A model generated the notes under the pieces. That model ran no database searches and was not told where the DNA came from. It worked only from the letters and a program-made list of their open reading frames with translations. DNA of 34,967 nucleotides from Treponema sp. (lineage in GTDB: Bacteria > Spirochaetota > Spirochaetia > Treponematales > Treponemataceae): positions 1 to 34,967 of the forward strand of contig JAKSTK010000007.1 of the NCBI GenBank assembly GCA_024402615.1, written 5' to 3'. Positions 9,380 through 18,238 of the stretch are shown here, piece after piece (the stretch's first letter is position 1; each line of letters opens with the position of its first letter). The translations under genes were made by a program, and so were the position numbers.

Positions 9380-10619
9380 AAGTCTTTACCCTTCTTACAA
9401 TTCCGCCAACGCTGTATACATCTTTGATTTTTTTATTGTTTTCATAATATGTAGTAACAGCAAAATCTCCGTCAAAGAAGACTTTACTTATATAATTTCC
9501 TTTTGCCGAATAAACAATCTGATTTTTTAACACATCATTTTCGTAATATTCGTAATCAGGAGGTAATTCCTGTTCCATATTATTATAAATAAATAATTGT
9601 TTTTTTACAAAAGCAGTTTTAGTTTTATTGGTTTCTGTTTCCGGTTCCTCATATTCAGTAAGAATTTCTGAAGTGATTTTACCTTCCGAATTATAAGTCC
9701 ATTTTGTTTCTGATTTCTGCCAGAACCAGCTTTTTTCAATAGATTCGTCTTTATTGCTTTTATCGCTATTAATTGTGATTGTTTTCTTCTGCTCTACGAT
9801 AGTTTTTTCAACCAGATTCTCATTTGTATACCAGGTGTGAACAACCGTATTATCTTCAGTAATAATTTTTTCTCTGATACTGTTATCATTTCCGTAAATA
9901 TATTCTTCTGAAAAAAGCATTTTAGCTTCATCAGCATTTGGGATTTTCCAGACTTCTTTTTTATACAATTCAAAACTTTCGTTATAAAAGAATCGGGTAA
10001 CTTTATTCGTTTTTAAGTCTGTATGAATAAACACACGGCGGTCTTTTTTTATCTGAGGAATAAAAATTTCTTTTTCAAAAAGCATAACCTTGAGACGGTT
10101 ATTAGAATCAAGAAGGATTTTTTCTACTGAAACTTCTGTTTCTACTTCCTTTCCTTCTTTTATGGCTTCCTCTTCCTGAAGCATTTCCTGAACAACCGGA
10201 TTCAGCTCCAGTAATTCTGTAATCTGGCTTCCCACCAGATTTTCCTGCACCTGAAAGACTGTTTTATCTACCCACCGTCCGTTATCTGCTTCCGGAACAT
10301 AAAAACCATAACTGTCTATAAAACCACTGCATTCCGGATACAAATATTCGGTAAGATACAAAACAGATGTATAACCTGCTTTATTTACTACAACTTTCTG
10401 AAGAAGAATTTTTTTAATTTCAGGAGATAGTTTAATATTCTGTGCAAAAGATTTATTTTTTTTATTCAGAACATTTCCAGTTAAATCGTAATACAAAATG
10501 TCAAAAGCAAACTCCTGTGCTTTAATATTTCGCACAGTTTGTACTTCTTTTTTTTGAGAACAACCAGAAATAATCAGAACTGCCAGCAAAAACAGACCGG
10601 CAAAAAAATTTTTCTTCAA
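9372..10619 (-). CDS. Lipoprotein of unknown function, first gene of the Lol transporter cluster
   Basis: A 415-residue protein with a lipoprotein signal peptide ending in IISGC (Cys20). The remainder is rich in charged and aromatic residues, with short strand-like units such as YENDVLKNQIVYSAKGN and YYENNKKIKDVYSVGG toward the C terminus, resembling YD/MORN-type antiparallel repeats. No enzyme motif is visible. The start is TTG at 10619 with AGGA about ten bases upstream; the signal peptide fixes this start because the next Met is after residue 100. Its stop overlaps the first permease gene by eight bases, so it is very likely translated with the exporter. It could be an accessory factor of lipoprotein release, but that is inference. 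Confidence 0.75.
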   Translation of the reverse strand: MKKNFFAGLFLLAVLIISGCSQKKEVQTVRNIKAQEFAFDILYYDLTGNVLNKKNKSFAQNIKLSPEIKKILLQKVVVNKAGYTSVLYLTEYLYPECSGFIDSYGFYVPEADNGRWVDKTVFQVQENLVGSQITELLELNPVVQEMLQEEEAIKEGKEVETEVSVEKILLDSNNRLKVMLFEKEIFIPQIKKDRRVFIHTDLKTNKVTRFFYNESFELYKKEVWKIPNADEAKMLFSEEYIYGNDNSIREKIITEDNTVVHTWYTNENLVEKTIVEQKKTITINSDKSNKDESIEKSWFWQKSETKWTYNSEGKITSEILTEYEEPETETNKTKTAFVKKQLFIYNNMEQELPPDYEYYENDVLKNQIVYSAKGNYISKVFFDGDFAVTTYYENNKKIKDVYSVGGIVRRVKTYE

Positions 10620-10648
10620 TTTTTGAAATCCTGGAAATCTTAATCTGA

Positions 10649-11521
10649 TTAAAGACCTAAAAATTCATCAATATATTTTTCTGGATCAAAGTAATCAATG
10701 TTTTCATATTTTTCACCAGTACAAATAAAGGCAACAGGAATACCCAGTTCACGACCAATAGAAACAGCAACTCCACCTTTTGCAGTAGAATCATATTTTG
10801 TCATAATCAAGGCATCTACTTTTACAGCATCATTAAAAACTTCTGCCTGGCGCAAAGCATTCTGACCAGTTGTAGCATCAATTACAATAATTCTTTTGTA
10901 ACAGCCTTCATCGGCTTTAAGCGTACAGGTACGGTCAATTTTCTGTAATTCACGGACAAGATTTTCTTTATTGTGAAGACGACCTGCTGTATCGGCAATT
11001 ACAAGTCCTGGTCCTTTTGCTTTTACTGCATCTGCCGCATCATAAACAACCGCAGAAGGATCTGAACCGTGCTGATGACTTACAACACGAACACCAATTT
11101 TCTGTCCATGTGTATCAAGCTGTTCAATAGCAGCCGCACGGAAAGTATCTGCACTGGCCAGTACAAGATTTTCCAAACCTTTATCCTTAAACAATTTTGC
11201 AAGCTTTGCTACGGAAGTTGTTTTTCCAACACCATTTACACCCAGCACCATCCAGACATTCTGTTTATCTGCTGCAGGCTCCAGCTTTACAGATTTTACT
11301 TCTGCCAGTAATAATTTTTTTAATTCGTTAATAATTTCTTTTTCTTCTGTTATTTTTTCTTTTGAACAGATGCTCTGAAGTTCATCAACAATTTCATAAG
11401 CAGTTTTTGCACCGATATCACCTTCTACCAGCAAATCTGTTAAATCATCATAAAAATCTTCATTAATAGTTGTTTTCTTAGAAAATAAACTCTTTAATCT
11501 TTCACCAAATGACTGCTTCAT
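10649..11521 (-). CDS. ftsY: Signal recognition particle receptor FtsY
   Basis: A 290-residue SRP GTPase that docks ribosome-SRP complexes at the inner membrane. The N domain covers about 1-85 and the G domain the rest: G1 is GVNGVGKTT near 95, the DTFRAAA motif follows, G3 is DTAGR near 178, and G4 is TKYDSTAKGG near 241. The GDxGAKTA element of the N domain is also present. The acidic N-terminal A domain of the E. coli protein is absent, giving the compact form common outside the enterobacteria. Its ATG overlaps the stop of the PEGA-like gene as ATGA, with GAAGGTG just upstream, so it is translationally coupled to that gene. Confidence 0.95.
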   Translation of the reverse strand: MKQSFGERLKSLFSKKTTINEDFYDDLTDLLVEGDIGAKTAYEIVDELQSICSKEKITEEKEIINELKKLLLAEVKSVKLEPAADKQNVWMVLGVNGVGKTTSVAKLAKLFKDKGLENLVLASADTFRAAAIEQLDTHGQKIGVRVVSHQHGSDPSAVVYDAADAVKAKGPGLVIADTAGRLHNKENLVRELQKIDRTCTLKADEGCYKRIIVIDATTGQNALRQAEVFNDAVKVDALIMTKYDSTAKGGVAVSIGRELGIPVAFICTGEKYENIDYFDPEKYIDEFLGL

Positions 11522-13167
11522 TCTTCACCTTCCGTTATTTCTTCATAATCAGTTTTATTATATTCCTTTGCCTGTACAGGTAAAACACTATTTGCCGCAA
11601 TTAAATATCTGACCAGCTCGTAAGCAAACCAGACTCCCGCAGAAATTGAAATTCCTGCCGTAATATTTGAACTTAAAATCCATGCATTAGCTTTATTAAT
11701 CTGCTGTTCCGGTAAATATTCCAGATTATACGCATTAGTATAATTATCAGCCTGACCTTTACAGTAAAAATACGGAATTAACGAAGTTACCAGCACACTG
11801 TAAGAGGTATACATTCTTCTTCTGTGTTTTTCGATATATGCATCTCTATCCACAGGATTCAGCTTAAGTGCATAATTGCCGTTATTTTCAATTTTGTTTT
11901 CCGGCAAATAAAAGAAAGCACTTCCCTTTTCTACATCAGTATATTGTCCTAAAACTACAGAGCCATCTACAATTACAACTGAACGTCCATACTTGTCTTT
12001 GCTTAAGGCATTTCCGTTTACATACAATTCTCCGTTTCCATCAACTGGCTTTAATAAATCTACCGTAAAGGAAATATCTTCTGTCCGTTCAAAATTCAAC
12101 TCAATGTTATAAGTTCTGTTTCCTGCAAAATAATAACTGGTTCCACAGGATTTAAAACCTTCTGCTTCAAACTGAAGTGTGTGAACTCCAGACTGTAAAA
12201 CAATATTTTCCGGAAGTTTTGCATAAACAACACTGTCAATATAAGTTTTTACAACCGGTGGAATAAAACCTTCTTCCTGTTCGCCAAAAGAAGCATTAAA
12301 ATTTATTTCTACAGGCAAAGCATTTGTTAAACCTGGAGTTAATTGTCTTGCTATACTGGAAGCTATAAAATCTGCTTCATCTAAAGTTCCAATTTCAGAA
12401 GCAGCAGCAATTTTTCTACAGCCAGGATAAACATAAATATCTACAGTCAAAAAATAATAATCCTCAATAACACTAAGTTTTCCTGTCATTAAAGCATTTA
12501 TATTGTTTGAAACCATTTCTGATTCAAAAGCTTTGCTTGTATAATCCTTTTCTTCTCCCTTCAGTTTTGATTCATATCTGGCCGTAATATCATTTTTATA
12601 CAGAGAAATTTTTTCTGTCTTAGGTTCATTTTTATCATTTACAAAAATATTTTTAAAAAGATATGAAAATTTATCTAACTCAGAGTTCCCCTGTTGTTTC
12701 TCTGATTCAACTGCTGTATTTTGAACAATTCCGGCATTTTCTATTGCTTCTGCAGTTTTATCACGATTTTCCTGAAGCTTTGCTTTTATGTCTTTTATTC
12801 GTTCTTCCTGTTCTTTGATTTTTTTCTGAAGTTCTTTTTGCGAATAATTATTAAGAACAAGAGAATCTCGTCTTTTTAATTCACTTGATAACTGCAATAC
12901 CAGAGAGGCTCTGTCTTTTTTTAAATCATAAAGTTTTCTGTCTAATTCTTCTGCATTATCCAGATTTCTGTACAGAGTCATAGTCATTTTTTCAAGGATG
13001 CGGTCAGGAAACATTTCTGCCACCCCCTGAATAACTTTAGAATTCCTTGATGAAACAGCTTCATATTCCAGTTTTTCTGCAGCCATAATCCATTTTGACT
13101 GAGACTGACTAAAAGCTTTTGTTGTGAGGAGAATTAAAAATATAAAGATTAACCGCTTAAACCTCAT
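11518..13167 (-). CDS. Exported membrane protein with coiled coil and PEGA-like domain, function unknown
   Basis: About 549 residues from the ATG at 13167, which begins MRFKRLIFIF and gives a clean signal peptide ending TKAFSQ; upstream in-frame starts up to 13218 lie inside prfB and would spoil it. After the signal there is a charged coiled coil (about 69-139, rich in K, E, R and Q), a mixed domain, a PEGA-like unit (about 312-340, SGVHTLQFEAEGFK), and two hydrophobic segments near the C terminus (about 452-470 and 490-519). It overlaps the prfB end by 11 bases and the ftsY start by 4, so it sits inside a tight operon. It is probably an envelope-anchored periplasmic protein; no enzymatic motif is seen. 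Confidence 0.78.
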   Translation of the reverse strand: MRFKRLIFIFLILLTTKAFSQSQSKWIMAAEKLEYEAVSSRNSKVIQGVAEMFPDRILEKMTMTLYRNLDNAEELDRKLYDLKKDRASLVLQLSSELKRRDSLVLNNYSQKELQKKIKEQEERIKDIKAKLQENRDKTAEAIENAGIVQNTAVESEKQQGNSELDKFSYLFKNIFVNDKNEPKTEKISLYKNDITARYESKLKGEEKDYTSKAFESEMVSNNINALMTGKLSVIEDYYFLTVDIYVYPGCRKIAAASEIGTLDEADFIASSIARQLTPGLTNALPVEINFNASFGEQEEGFIPPVVKTYIDSVVYAKLPENIVLQSGVHTLQFEAEGFKSCGTSYYFAGNRTYNIELNFERTEDISFTVDLLKPVDGNGELYVNGNALSKDKYGRSVVIVDGSVVLGQYTDVEKGSAFFYLPENKIENNGNYALKLNPVDRDAYIEKHRRRMYTSYSVLVTSLIPYFYCKGQADNYTNAYNLEYLPEQQINKANAWILSSNITAGISISAGVWFAYELVRYLIAANSVLPVQAKEYNKTDYEEITEGEE

Positions 13168-14294
13168 CATCGTCATCAGAGGCGCCATCCATTGGAAGAC
13201 CTTTCCATTTAGCCACAAGCCAGGAATTCATAAAATCATCCAGATCTCCGTCCATTACTCCCTGAATGTTTCCAACTGAATATTTTGTACGATGATCTTT
13301 TACCATTGTATAAGGACAGAAAACATAAGAACGAATCTGACTTCCAAAAGAAATATCTTTCTTTTCGGCAGCAAACTTTGAGTTTTCTTTTTCTTTCTGT
13401 TCTCTATAATATTCGTACAAACGGGCCTTAAGCATATTCATACAAGACTGACGGTTCATAATCTGCGAACGTTCTGTCTGACAGGCAACAACAATTCCTG
13501 TAGGGAGATGGGTAAAACGAACGGCAGAGTCAGTTTTATTTACATGCTGACCACCTTTACCACCAGCACGGTAAGTATCTACACGCAAATCTTCCGGTCT
13601 GATATCAACTTCAATTGTATCATCCAGCACAGGATAAACATAAACCGATGCAAAGGAAGTATGACGGCGGGCGTTAGCATCAAAAGGAGAAATACGCACT
13701 AAACGGTGAATACCACCTTCTCCCTTCAAATAACCATAAACAAAATCACCGGAAACTTGAATTGTAATAGATTTAAGACCACCTTCTGCTTCCAGCTCAT
13801 CCATGATTTCTGTTTTGTAACCATGACGTTCTGCCCAGCGCAAATACATTCGGCTCAGCATATAAACCCAGTCACAGGCTTCTGTTCCGCCGGCTCCAGC
13901 ATGTACTGTAAGGTAAGCATCATTCTGGTCAACTTCACCAGACAAAAGATTAAGAATATTAAGTTTTTCAAAAGAAGCTTTAGCTGCATCATACATCTGC
14001 TGAACTTCTGCTTCTTCGCTTTGTTCACCAGATTCTTCTGCCAGTTCATACATGGCGTCCAGATCATCCATTTCACTTAAAAGCTTACGCCATGGTTCAA
14101 CACGACTTTTAAGCTTTCTGATCTGACTCATCACCTTTTCTGCAGCTTCATGATCATCCCAGAAACCATCTGCTTCTGTAAGCTTTTCTTTTTCTGCAAT
14201 AGACTTGTCTATGGAAGCAGAGTCAAAGACGCCCCCAGACATTCATAATTTCTTCTCTTAATTGTTCAATAGGTAACTTAATTTCTTCTAACAT
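13157..14294 (-). CDS. prfB: Peptide chain release factor 2, with programmed +1 frameshift
   Basis: RF2 ends translation at UAA and UGA. The main frame (14224-13157) carries the SPF tripeptide (RISPFDANARR) that reads the stop codon and the GGQ motif (AGGKGGQHVNKTDS) for peptidyl-tRNA hydrolysis. This frame has no proper start. From ATG 14294 a second frame reads 23 codons (MLEEIKLPIEQL, ending NVWGRL) and then meets an in-frame TGA at 14223-14225. A +1 shift at CTT-TGA-C joins the two and gives a 378-residue product, close to normal RF2 length. The gene is therefore intact and autoregulated. No Shine-Dalgarno site precedes ATG 14294; see the promoter entry. It is the first gene of the run to ftsY and lol. 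Confidence 0.93.
14222..14236 (-). promoter_or_regulatory. prfB programmed +1 frameshift site
   Basis: On the minus strand GGGGG (14232-14236) is followed by CGT and then CTTTGAC (14222-14228). This matches the well-known RF2 signal: an internal Shine-Dalgarno-like run, one codon, then a slippery CTT before an in-frame UGA followed by C. Spacing equals that of the E. coli site (GGG TAT CTT TGA C). Low RF2 lets the ribosome slip; high RF2 terminates at UGA. Confidence 0.93.
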
Positions 14295-14300
14295 ATAATA

Positions 14301-14329
14301 AAGATAACAATAAATGGAACAATTTACAA
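14301..14329 (-). promoter_or_regulatory. Putative prfB promoter, leaderless placement
   Basis: On the minus strand TTGTAA (14324-14329), 17 bp, then TATCTT (14301-14306). Both boxes match consensus at four of six positions. Transcription seven bases past the -10 would begin on the A of the prfB ATG at 14294, which agrees with the absence of any Shine-Dalgarno site. Confidence 0.4.
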
Positions 14330-14353
14330 TTATATGAAAGAAAGTGGATTACA

Positions 14354-14382
14354 TTGACAATTAAAAATCTGTAAAATATTAT
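14354..14382 (+). promoter_or_regulatory. Strong sigma-70-type promoter for the FN3/TPR protein, leaderless placement
   Basis: A perfect TTGACA (14354-14359), exactly 17 bp, then TATTAT (14377-14382). The ATG at 14389 is seven bases past the -10, which is the expected transcription start. There is no room for a 5' leader or ribosome site, so the mRNA is predicted to be leaderless. Confidence 0.75.
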
Positions 14383-14388
14383 TATTCT

Positions 14389-15297
14389 ATGAACAGAATT
14401 ACCAGAATAATTTCGACAGTTATTGTTTCAACATTATTATCAGCTTCACTCTTTGCACAGATTTCAAAACCTCAAAAGCCTATTGTTCAGGATATTCAGG
14501 CAAAGGTGGGAAAAGGCGTTCATATTGAAATTACCTGGACTCTTCCAAAAAATTCAGAACCAATTACAAGTCTCCGTCTTTACCGAAGCACAAAACCTGT
14601 AACTACATATACACAAATCAACCGTATGAATTATATTGCACAGTTAAATCCTGATGCTACCGGCTATATTGATTCTGTTTACGATTATAATGATTATTTT
14701 TATGCGGTAATTGCAGTTACAGATAAACCTTATGATTTTGTTCTTGTTTCCATGAATTCTACCGTAAATGGCGTTCATCTTTTGCAGGAAAATTACCAGG
14801 AAACTCCAGTAAATATTTCTAAAAATGATAAGCTTTATGAATCTGGAACTATGCGTGAAACTCCCCTTCCTTATCTTGATTACATTGAAGGATTAAATCA
14901 GGAACCTCAGGTTTCAAAAGAAAGTCTTGATGTTGCAGCCGCTTTAATTGCCGATGCAAAAACCACAAAACGCTCAGAAAAAGTTACTCCATATTTCTTT
15001 GAGGAAGATTTGATTTCTCCAGACAGTGGTGATGATTATCTTTTGTTTGATATTCTTAAAAATACTTTTGTTCAGGAAAAATACGAAGAAGCAATTTTGC
15101 AGTTGAATAAACTTACAGGAACAAGAAATATTTCACAGGCAATTATCAGCCGTGCAATTTTCTACATTGGAGAAGCAGAATACTTTACTGGAAATTACGA
15201 AGAAGCCGTAAAATATTTTGTTCAGTTGCAGCAGACATATCCACTTCTTACAACAAAGTGGATTAATGCCAGCCTGGACAAAATTATGATTAACTAA
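14389..15297 (+). CDS. Exported protein with FN3-like domain and C-terminal TPR-like helices
   Basis: A 302-residue protein with a Sec signal peptide (about 1-22, ending ASLFAQ). Residues about 30-130 look like one fibronectin type III domain (HIEITWTLPKNSEPITSLRLYRS pattern, then DYFYAVIAV). Residues about 215-300 carry two TPR-like helical pairs (KYEEAILQLNKL and AEYFTGNYEEAVKYF). It is expected in the periplasm or on the envelope as a protein-binding module; no catalytic motif is seen. It is the only plus-strand gene in the first 32 kb, divergent from prfB and convergent with the TPR gene at 15318, with only 20 bp between the two stops. The start is fixed by the signal peptide. Confidence 0.8.
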   Translation: MNRITRIISTVIVSTLLSASLFAQISKPQKPIVQDIQAKVGKGVHIEITWTLPKNSEPITSLRLYRSTKPVTTYTQINRMNYIAQLNPDATGYIDSVYDYNDYFYAVIAVTDKPYDFVLVSMNSTVNGVHLLQENYQETPVNISKNDKLYESGTMRETPLPYLDYIEGLNQEPQVSKESLDVAAALIADAKTTKRSEKVTPYFFEEDLISPDSGDDYLLFDILKNTFVQEKYEEAILQLNKLTGTRNISQAIISRAIFYIGEAEYFTGNYEEAVKYFVQLQQTYPLLTTKWINASLDKIMIN

Positions 15298-15317
15298 TCA
15301 GTTGTTTTTTCTTTTAA

Positions 15318-17432
15318 TTAATAAATATCTCTCAGCAAATCAAGAATCGAAGGTCTTTCTACAGCTCTTCTGATTTCTTCAACCAGCTCATCGCCTTTAA
15401 CTTCAGTTCTGATTACCGCATTACCATTTTCATCGGCAGCAGGAACATTATCAATTGCATTACTACCCGAATTTGTTCTTGGTGGAAGATAAACAAGCAC
15501 TACTTCATCATCAATATTTACTTTGTCGTAGAAACCATATTCATCAATATTTGCTTCAGAAATTTCCTCACCTGCTTTTGTTACAGTAACTGTTCCTACA
15601 ACATCATTATCTCTGTAATAGAGTCCAATTCCGTTATCAGCAGTACGAACTTCACCTTTCTTTACAATTTTGAACTGAGTATCAGGAACGATATTTTCAG
15701 ATTTTCCTAAATCCAGTAAAACTGTCTTTCCATTACGGTCAATAATTTTTCCTTTTACGGAAAGTTTTTCAAGAACGGAATTTCGGAAACGTCGTAAAAC
15801 TGTAGCAAAGCGATTATTTCCAGTACTGTAGAAAGTATCATCGGTAATCTGCAAACCTGTTCGTCCAGAATACATTGCACTGGATAAAGTTAAATCATTC
15901 TGACCTTCACTTAAAGAAAGAATTACAAAATAATCGAATTTTCCGGCACGGGCATTTTTAAATGCTTCACCATAACCACTTACTGGAGTTACCTGAGTTT
16001 TAACAGAAGTAATTGCTACACCAGAGAAAATATCCGAAGCGGCACGGGCAACAAGTCGATTTGTATCTGCATGAATAAAAGATGAACCATTTTCTTCATA
16101 AAAAACTGCAATATTCCAGCGGGTTTTATCAAGATAGAAGGGCTCTACCGACCATTTATTACCTAAAGTGTCAGAAAGAAGATCATCAAAGGCTTCAATT
16201 TTGTCGGAAAGTTCTGTTTTCTGATTTTTAGAAATATTGTCGAAATTATGTTCTTTAATAAACTTTAACTGATCAAGATAAAGTTCATGCATACCATTTA
16301 ATTCAAGGATTTCTGCATAAGCAATTCTTGCATCATAGTTCATTGGATCAAGTAAAAGTGCACGCTGATATTCGTAAACAGCCCCTGCTCCGTCATATTT
16401 CTGAGCATACTGTTTTGCATTATCCACATGATATTTTGCCCAGTTACTGCGACGTCTATCTTCCAGTGAAAGATTATCTCTAACTTCCATTTCAAGATTA
16501 AAACGCATCAATTCATCCTGAGGATTAATGCTTAAGCCTGTTGTCCAGACATTAATTGCTTCTTTGAAGTTACCAGTTCTGTCTAAAGCTATTCCCTTTA
16601 AATACCATGCATTAGAATTATTTCTGTTACGACTGATAAGGAAGTCTGAAATATCTATTACTTCTGCATATCTTCCCTGCTGATATAAAACAGCAGATAA
16701 CAGTTCATATGCCTTTTCGTAATTTCCATTAATCTCTACAGCAATTCTGGCCTGTCTTTCGGCCATTTTAAAATCGCCTTTAATTGAATAAATTACAGCA
16801 GATAAATAATGAACTTCTGCCTGACCAGAATAATACTGCAAAGAAGCATTAAGATATTTTTCTGCCTGTTCAAACTTTCCGTTTTCTGCACAAACCAGAG
16901 CCATAGAAAGCAAAGCTTTTCTGTTTGTACTCTGTCGTTTTAAGGCTTCAGTATACTGAATTTCTGCACCGGAAAATCTTCCTTCCAGTAATTCCAGTTC
17001 TGCAAGGCCAAAATGTGCATCAATATCATTTGGATATTTTTTTAAAATTTCATAGAAAAGCTTTGAAGCTTCTTTTGTCTTACCTGTAGAAATGAAAATC
17101 ATTCCTTTAAGATTCTGAATATCCCGGTTATCGCGGTCATATTTTTCTGAATTTTCTACATATTGAAGAGCAAGATCAAATTCTCCAAGTTTATAAGAAC
17201 ACAAAGCCAGATGATACCAGACTTTAACATCAGCAGGATTTTTTTCTACAACTTCCAGATAGCACTGAGAAGCGGAATAAAATTCTTCATTCTGTTCATA
17301 TTCAAATCCCTGCTGAAAAGTAGCCGCCTTCTGTTTAGTTTTTGCAAACACAGGCGAAACAGCAGAAATCAAAACTGCCACTGTAAGAGTCATTGAAAAA
17401 ACAAATTTTCTGGAAAATGCCTTATTCTTCAT
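15318..17432 (-). CDS. Exported TPR-repeat protein with C-terminal beta domain
   Basis: About 704 residues from ATG 17432 (MKNKAFSRKFVFS), which has GAAAGTG upstream and gives a normal signal peptide ending SPVFA; an ATG at 17450 would add six residues inside corC. Roughly ten tandem TPR units fill about 30-390 (for example GEFDLALQYVENSEKYD and GRFSGAEIQYTEALKR). The C-terminal part (about 420-680) is not TPR: it has a VAVF-type segment and a GKIIDRNGKTVLLDLGKSE stretch that resembles the C-terminal domains of envelope assembly proteins such as FlgT. It is probably a periplasmic scaffold. It is the last gene of the uvrA-to-TPR run and overlaps corC by 11 bases. Confidence 0.82.
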   Translation of the reverse strand: MKNKAFSRKFVFSMTLTVAVLISAVSPVFAKTKQKAATFQQGFEYEQNEEFYSASQCYLEVVEKNPADVKVWYHLALCSYKLGEFDLALQYVENSEKYDRDNRDIQNLKGMIFISTGKTKEASKLFYEILKKYPNDIDAHFGLAELELLEGRFSGAEIQYTEALKRQSTNRKALLSMALVCAENGKFEQAEKYLNASLQYYSGQAEVHYLSAVIYSIKGDFKMAERQARIAVEINGNYEKAYELLSAVLYQQGRYAEVIDISDFLISRNRNNSNAWYLKGIALDRTGNFKEAINVWTTGLSINPQDELMRFNLEMEVRDNLSLEDRRRSNWAKYHVDNAKQYAQKYDGAGAVYEYQRALLLDPMNYDARIAYAEILELNGMHELYLDQLKFIKEHNFDNISKNQKTELSDKIEAFDDLLSDTLGNKWSVEPFYLDKTRWNIAVFYEENGSSFIHADTNRLVARAASDIFSGVAITSVKTQVTPVSGYGEAFKNARAGKFDYFVILSLSEGQNDLTLSSAMYSGRTGLQITDDTFYSTGNNRFATVLRRFRNSVLEKLSVKGKIIDRNGKTVLLDLGKSENIVPDTQFKIVKKGEVRTADNGIGLYYRDNDVVGTVTVTKAGEEISEANIDEYGFYDKVNIDDEVVLVYLPPRTNSGSNAIDNVPAADENGNAVIRTEVKGDELVEEIRRAVERPSILDLLRDIY

Positions 17433-18210
17433 CACTTTCGTCGTTCTCACTGTTTTTTATTAATTTAATTAAATTAATTCTATGACCTTCCATATCCTGA
17501 ACAATAAAGTCATAGTTTTTCCAGCTTGCCTTTTCGTATTTAACAGGAACTTTTCCGAACAGGTCAAAAACAAATCCACCAAGAGAGTCAAAATCTTCAT
17601 TAGGGAATTTGGCTTCTAGTTTTTCGTTTAAGTCGTCCAAGTCTACACGAGCATCACAAAGCCAGATATTTTCATTTACATTAATAATTTCTTCTCTTTC
17701 TTTATCGAATTCATCCTGAATTTCACCAACGATTTCTTCGATAATATCTTCCATTGTTACAATACCAGAAATTCCGCCATATTCATCAATTGCCATAGCA
17801 ATATGAAGGTGATGTCTTTTAAATTCCCTGAGCAAGGAGTCAATTCTCTTTGATTCTGGAACAAAATATGGCTTACGGATAATTTTAAGTAAATCTACAT
17901 TCTGATTATCTGCAAAAACTTTAAGTAAATCTTTTACATAAAGCACACCAACAACATTATCAATTGAATCTGTATAAACTGGAAAACGAGAATGACCGCT
18001 GGCAATGATTTTATTTACCAGTTCAGCCTTTTCTGTATCAGAAGAAATAAAATCAACATCAATTCTAGGAACCATAACTTCTTTTACTGAAGTTTCAGAA
18101 AGAGCTTCAACTCCTTCAATCATATCCTGTTTTTCTTCTTTTAAGATTTCTTCCTGTATTGCTTCAGCTTCTGAAGTTTCGTTTTTCTTTTTATGACCAA
18201 ATAGACCCAT
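17422..18210 (-). CDS. CorC/TlyC-type CBS-domain protein
   Basis: A 262-residue soluble protein of the family called hemolysin C, TlyC or CorC. It has two CBS domains (about 45-165, starting VKEVMVPRIDVDFIS and including the second unit IAMAIDEYGGISGIVTMEDIIEEIVGEI) and a C-terminal CorC_HlyC domain (about 175-255, with DFDSLGGFVFDLFGKVP). It lacks the N-terminal DUF21 membrane domain, so it is the short cytoplasmic form linked to Mg2+/Co2+ handling; the hemolysin label is historical. AGGA precedes the ATG. In many bacteria it follows ybeY, as here. Confidence 0.9.
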   Translation of the reverse strand: MGLFGHKKKNETSEAEAIQEEILKEEKQDMIEGVEALSETSVKEVMVPRIDVDFISSDTEKAELVNKIIASGHSRFPVYTDSIDNVVGVLYVKDLLKVFADNQNVDLLKIIRKPYFVPESKRIDSLLREFKRHHLHIAMAIDEYGGISGIVTMEDIIEEIVGEIQDEFDKEREEIINVNENIWLCDARVDLDDLNEKLEAKFPNEDFDSLGGFVFDLFGKVPVKYEKASWKNYDFIVQDMEGHRINLIKLIKNSENDESDEE

Positions 18211-18238
18211 TTTTTATATTCCTGTGTAAAAATCAAAA

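Noticed and set aside
13706-14080. Long open frame on the plus strand opposite prfB
   Set aside because: It lies wholly antisense to the conserved RF2 gene, has no ribosome site or recognisable domain, and its composition follows the antisense of prfB.
14223-14225. In-frame TGA suggesting prfB is broken
   Set aside because: The surrounding GGGGG-CGT-CTT-TGA-C is the standard RF2 frameshift signal, so the gene is functional.
15291-15313. AACT-AATC-AGTT followed by a T-rich stretch, possible terminator of the FN3/TPR gene
   Set aside because: A four-base AT-rich stem is not stable enough; it may only be chance at the stop codon.
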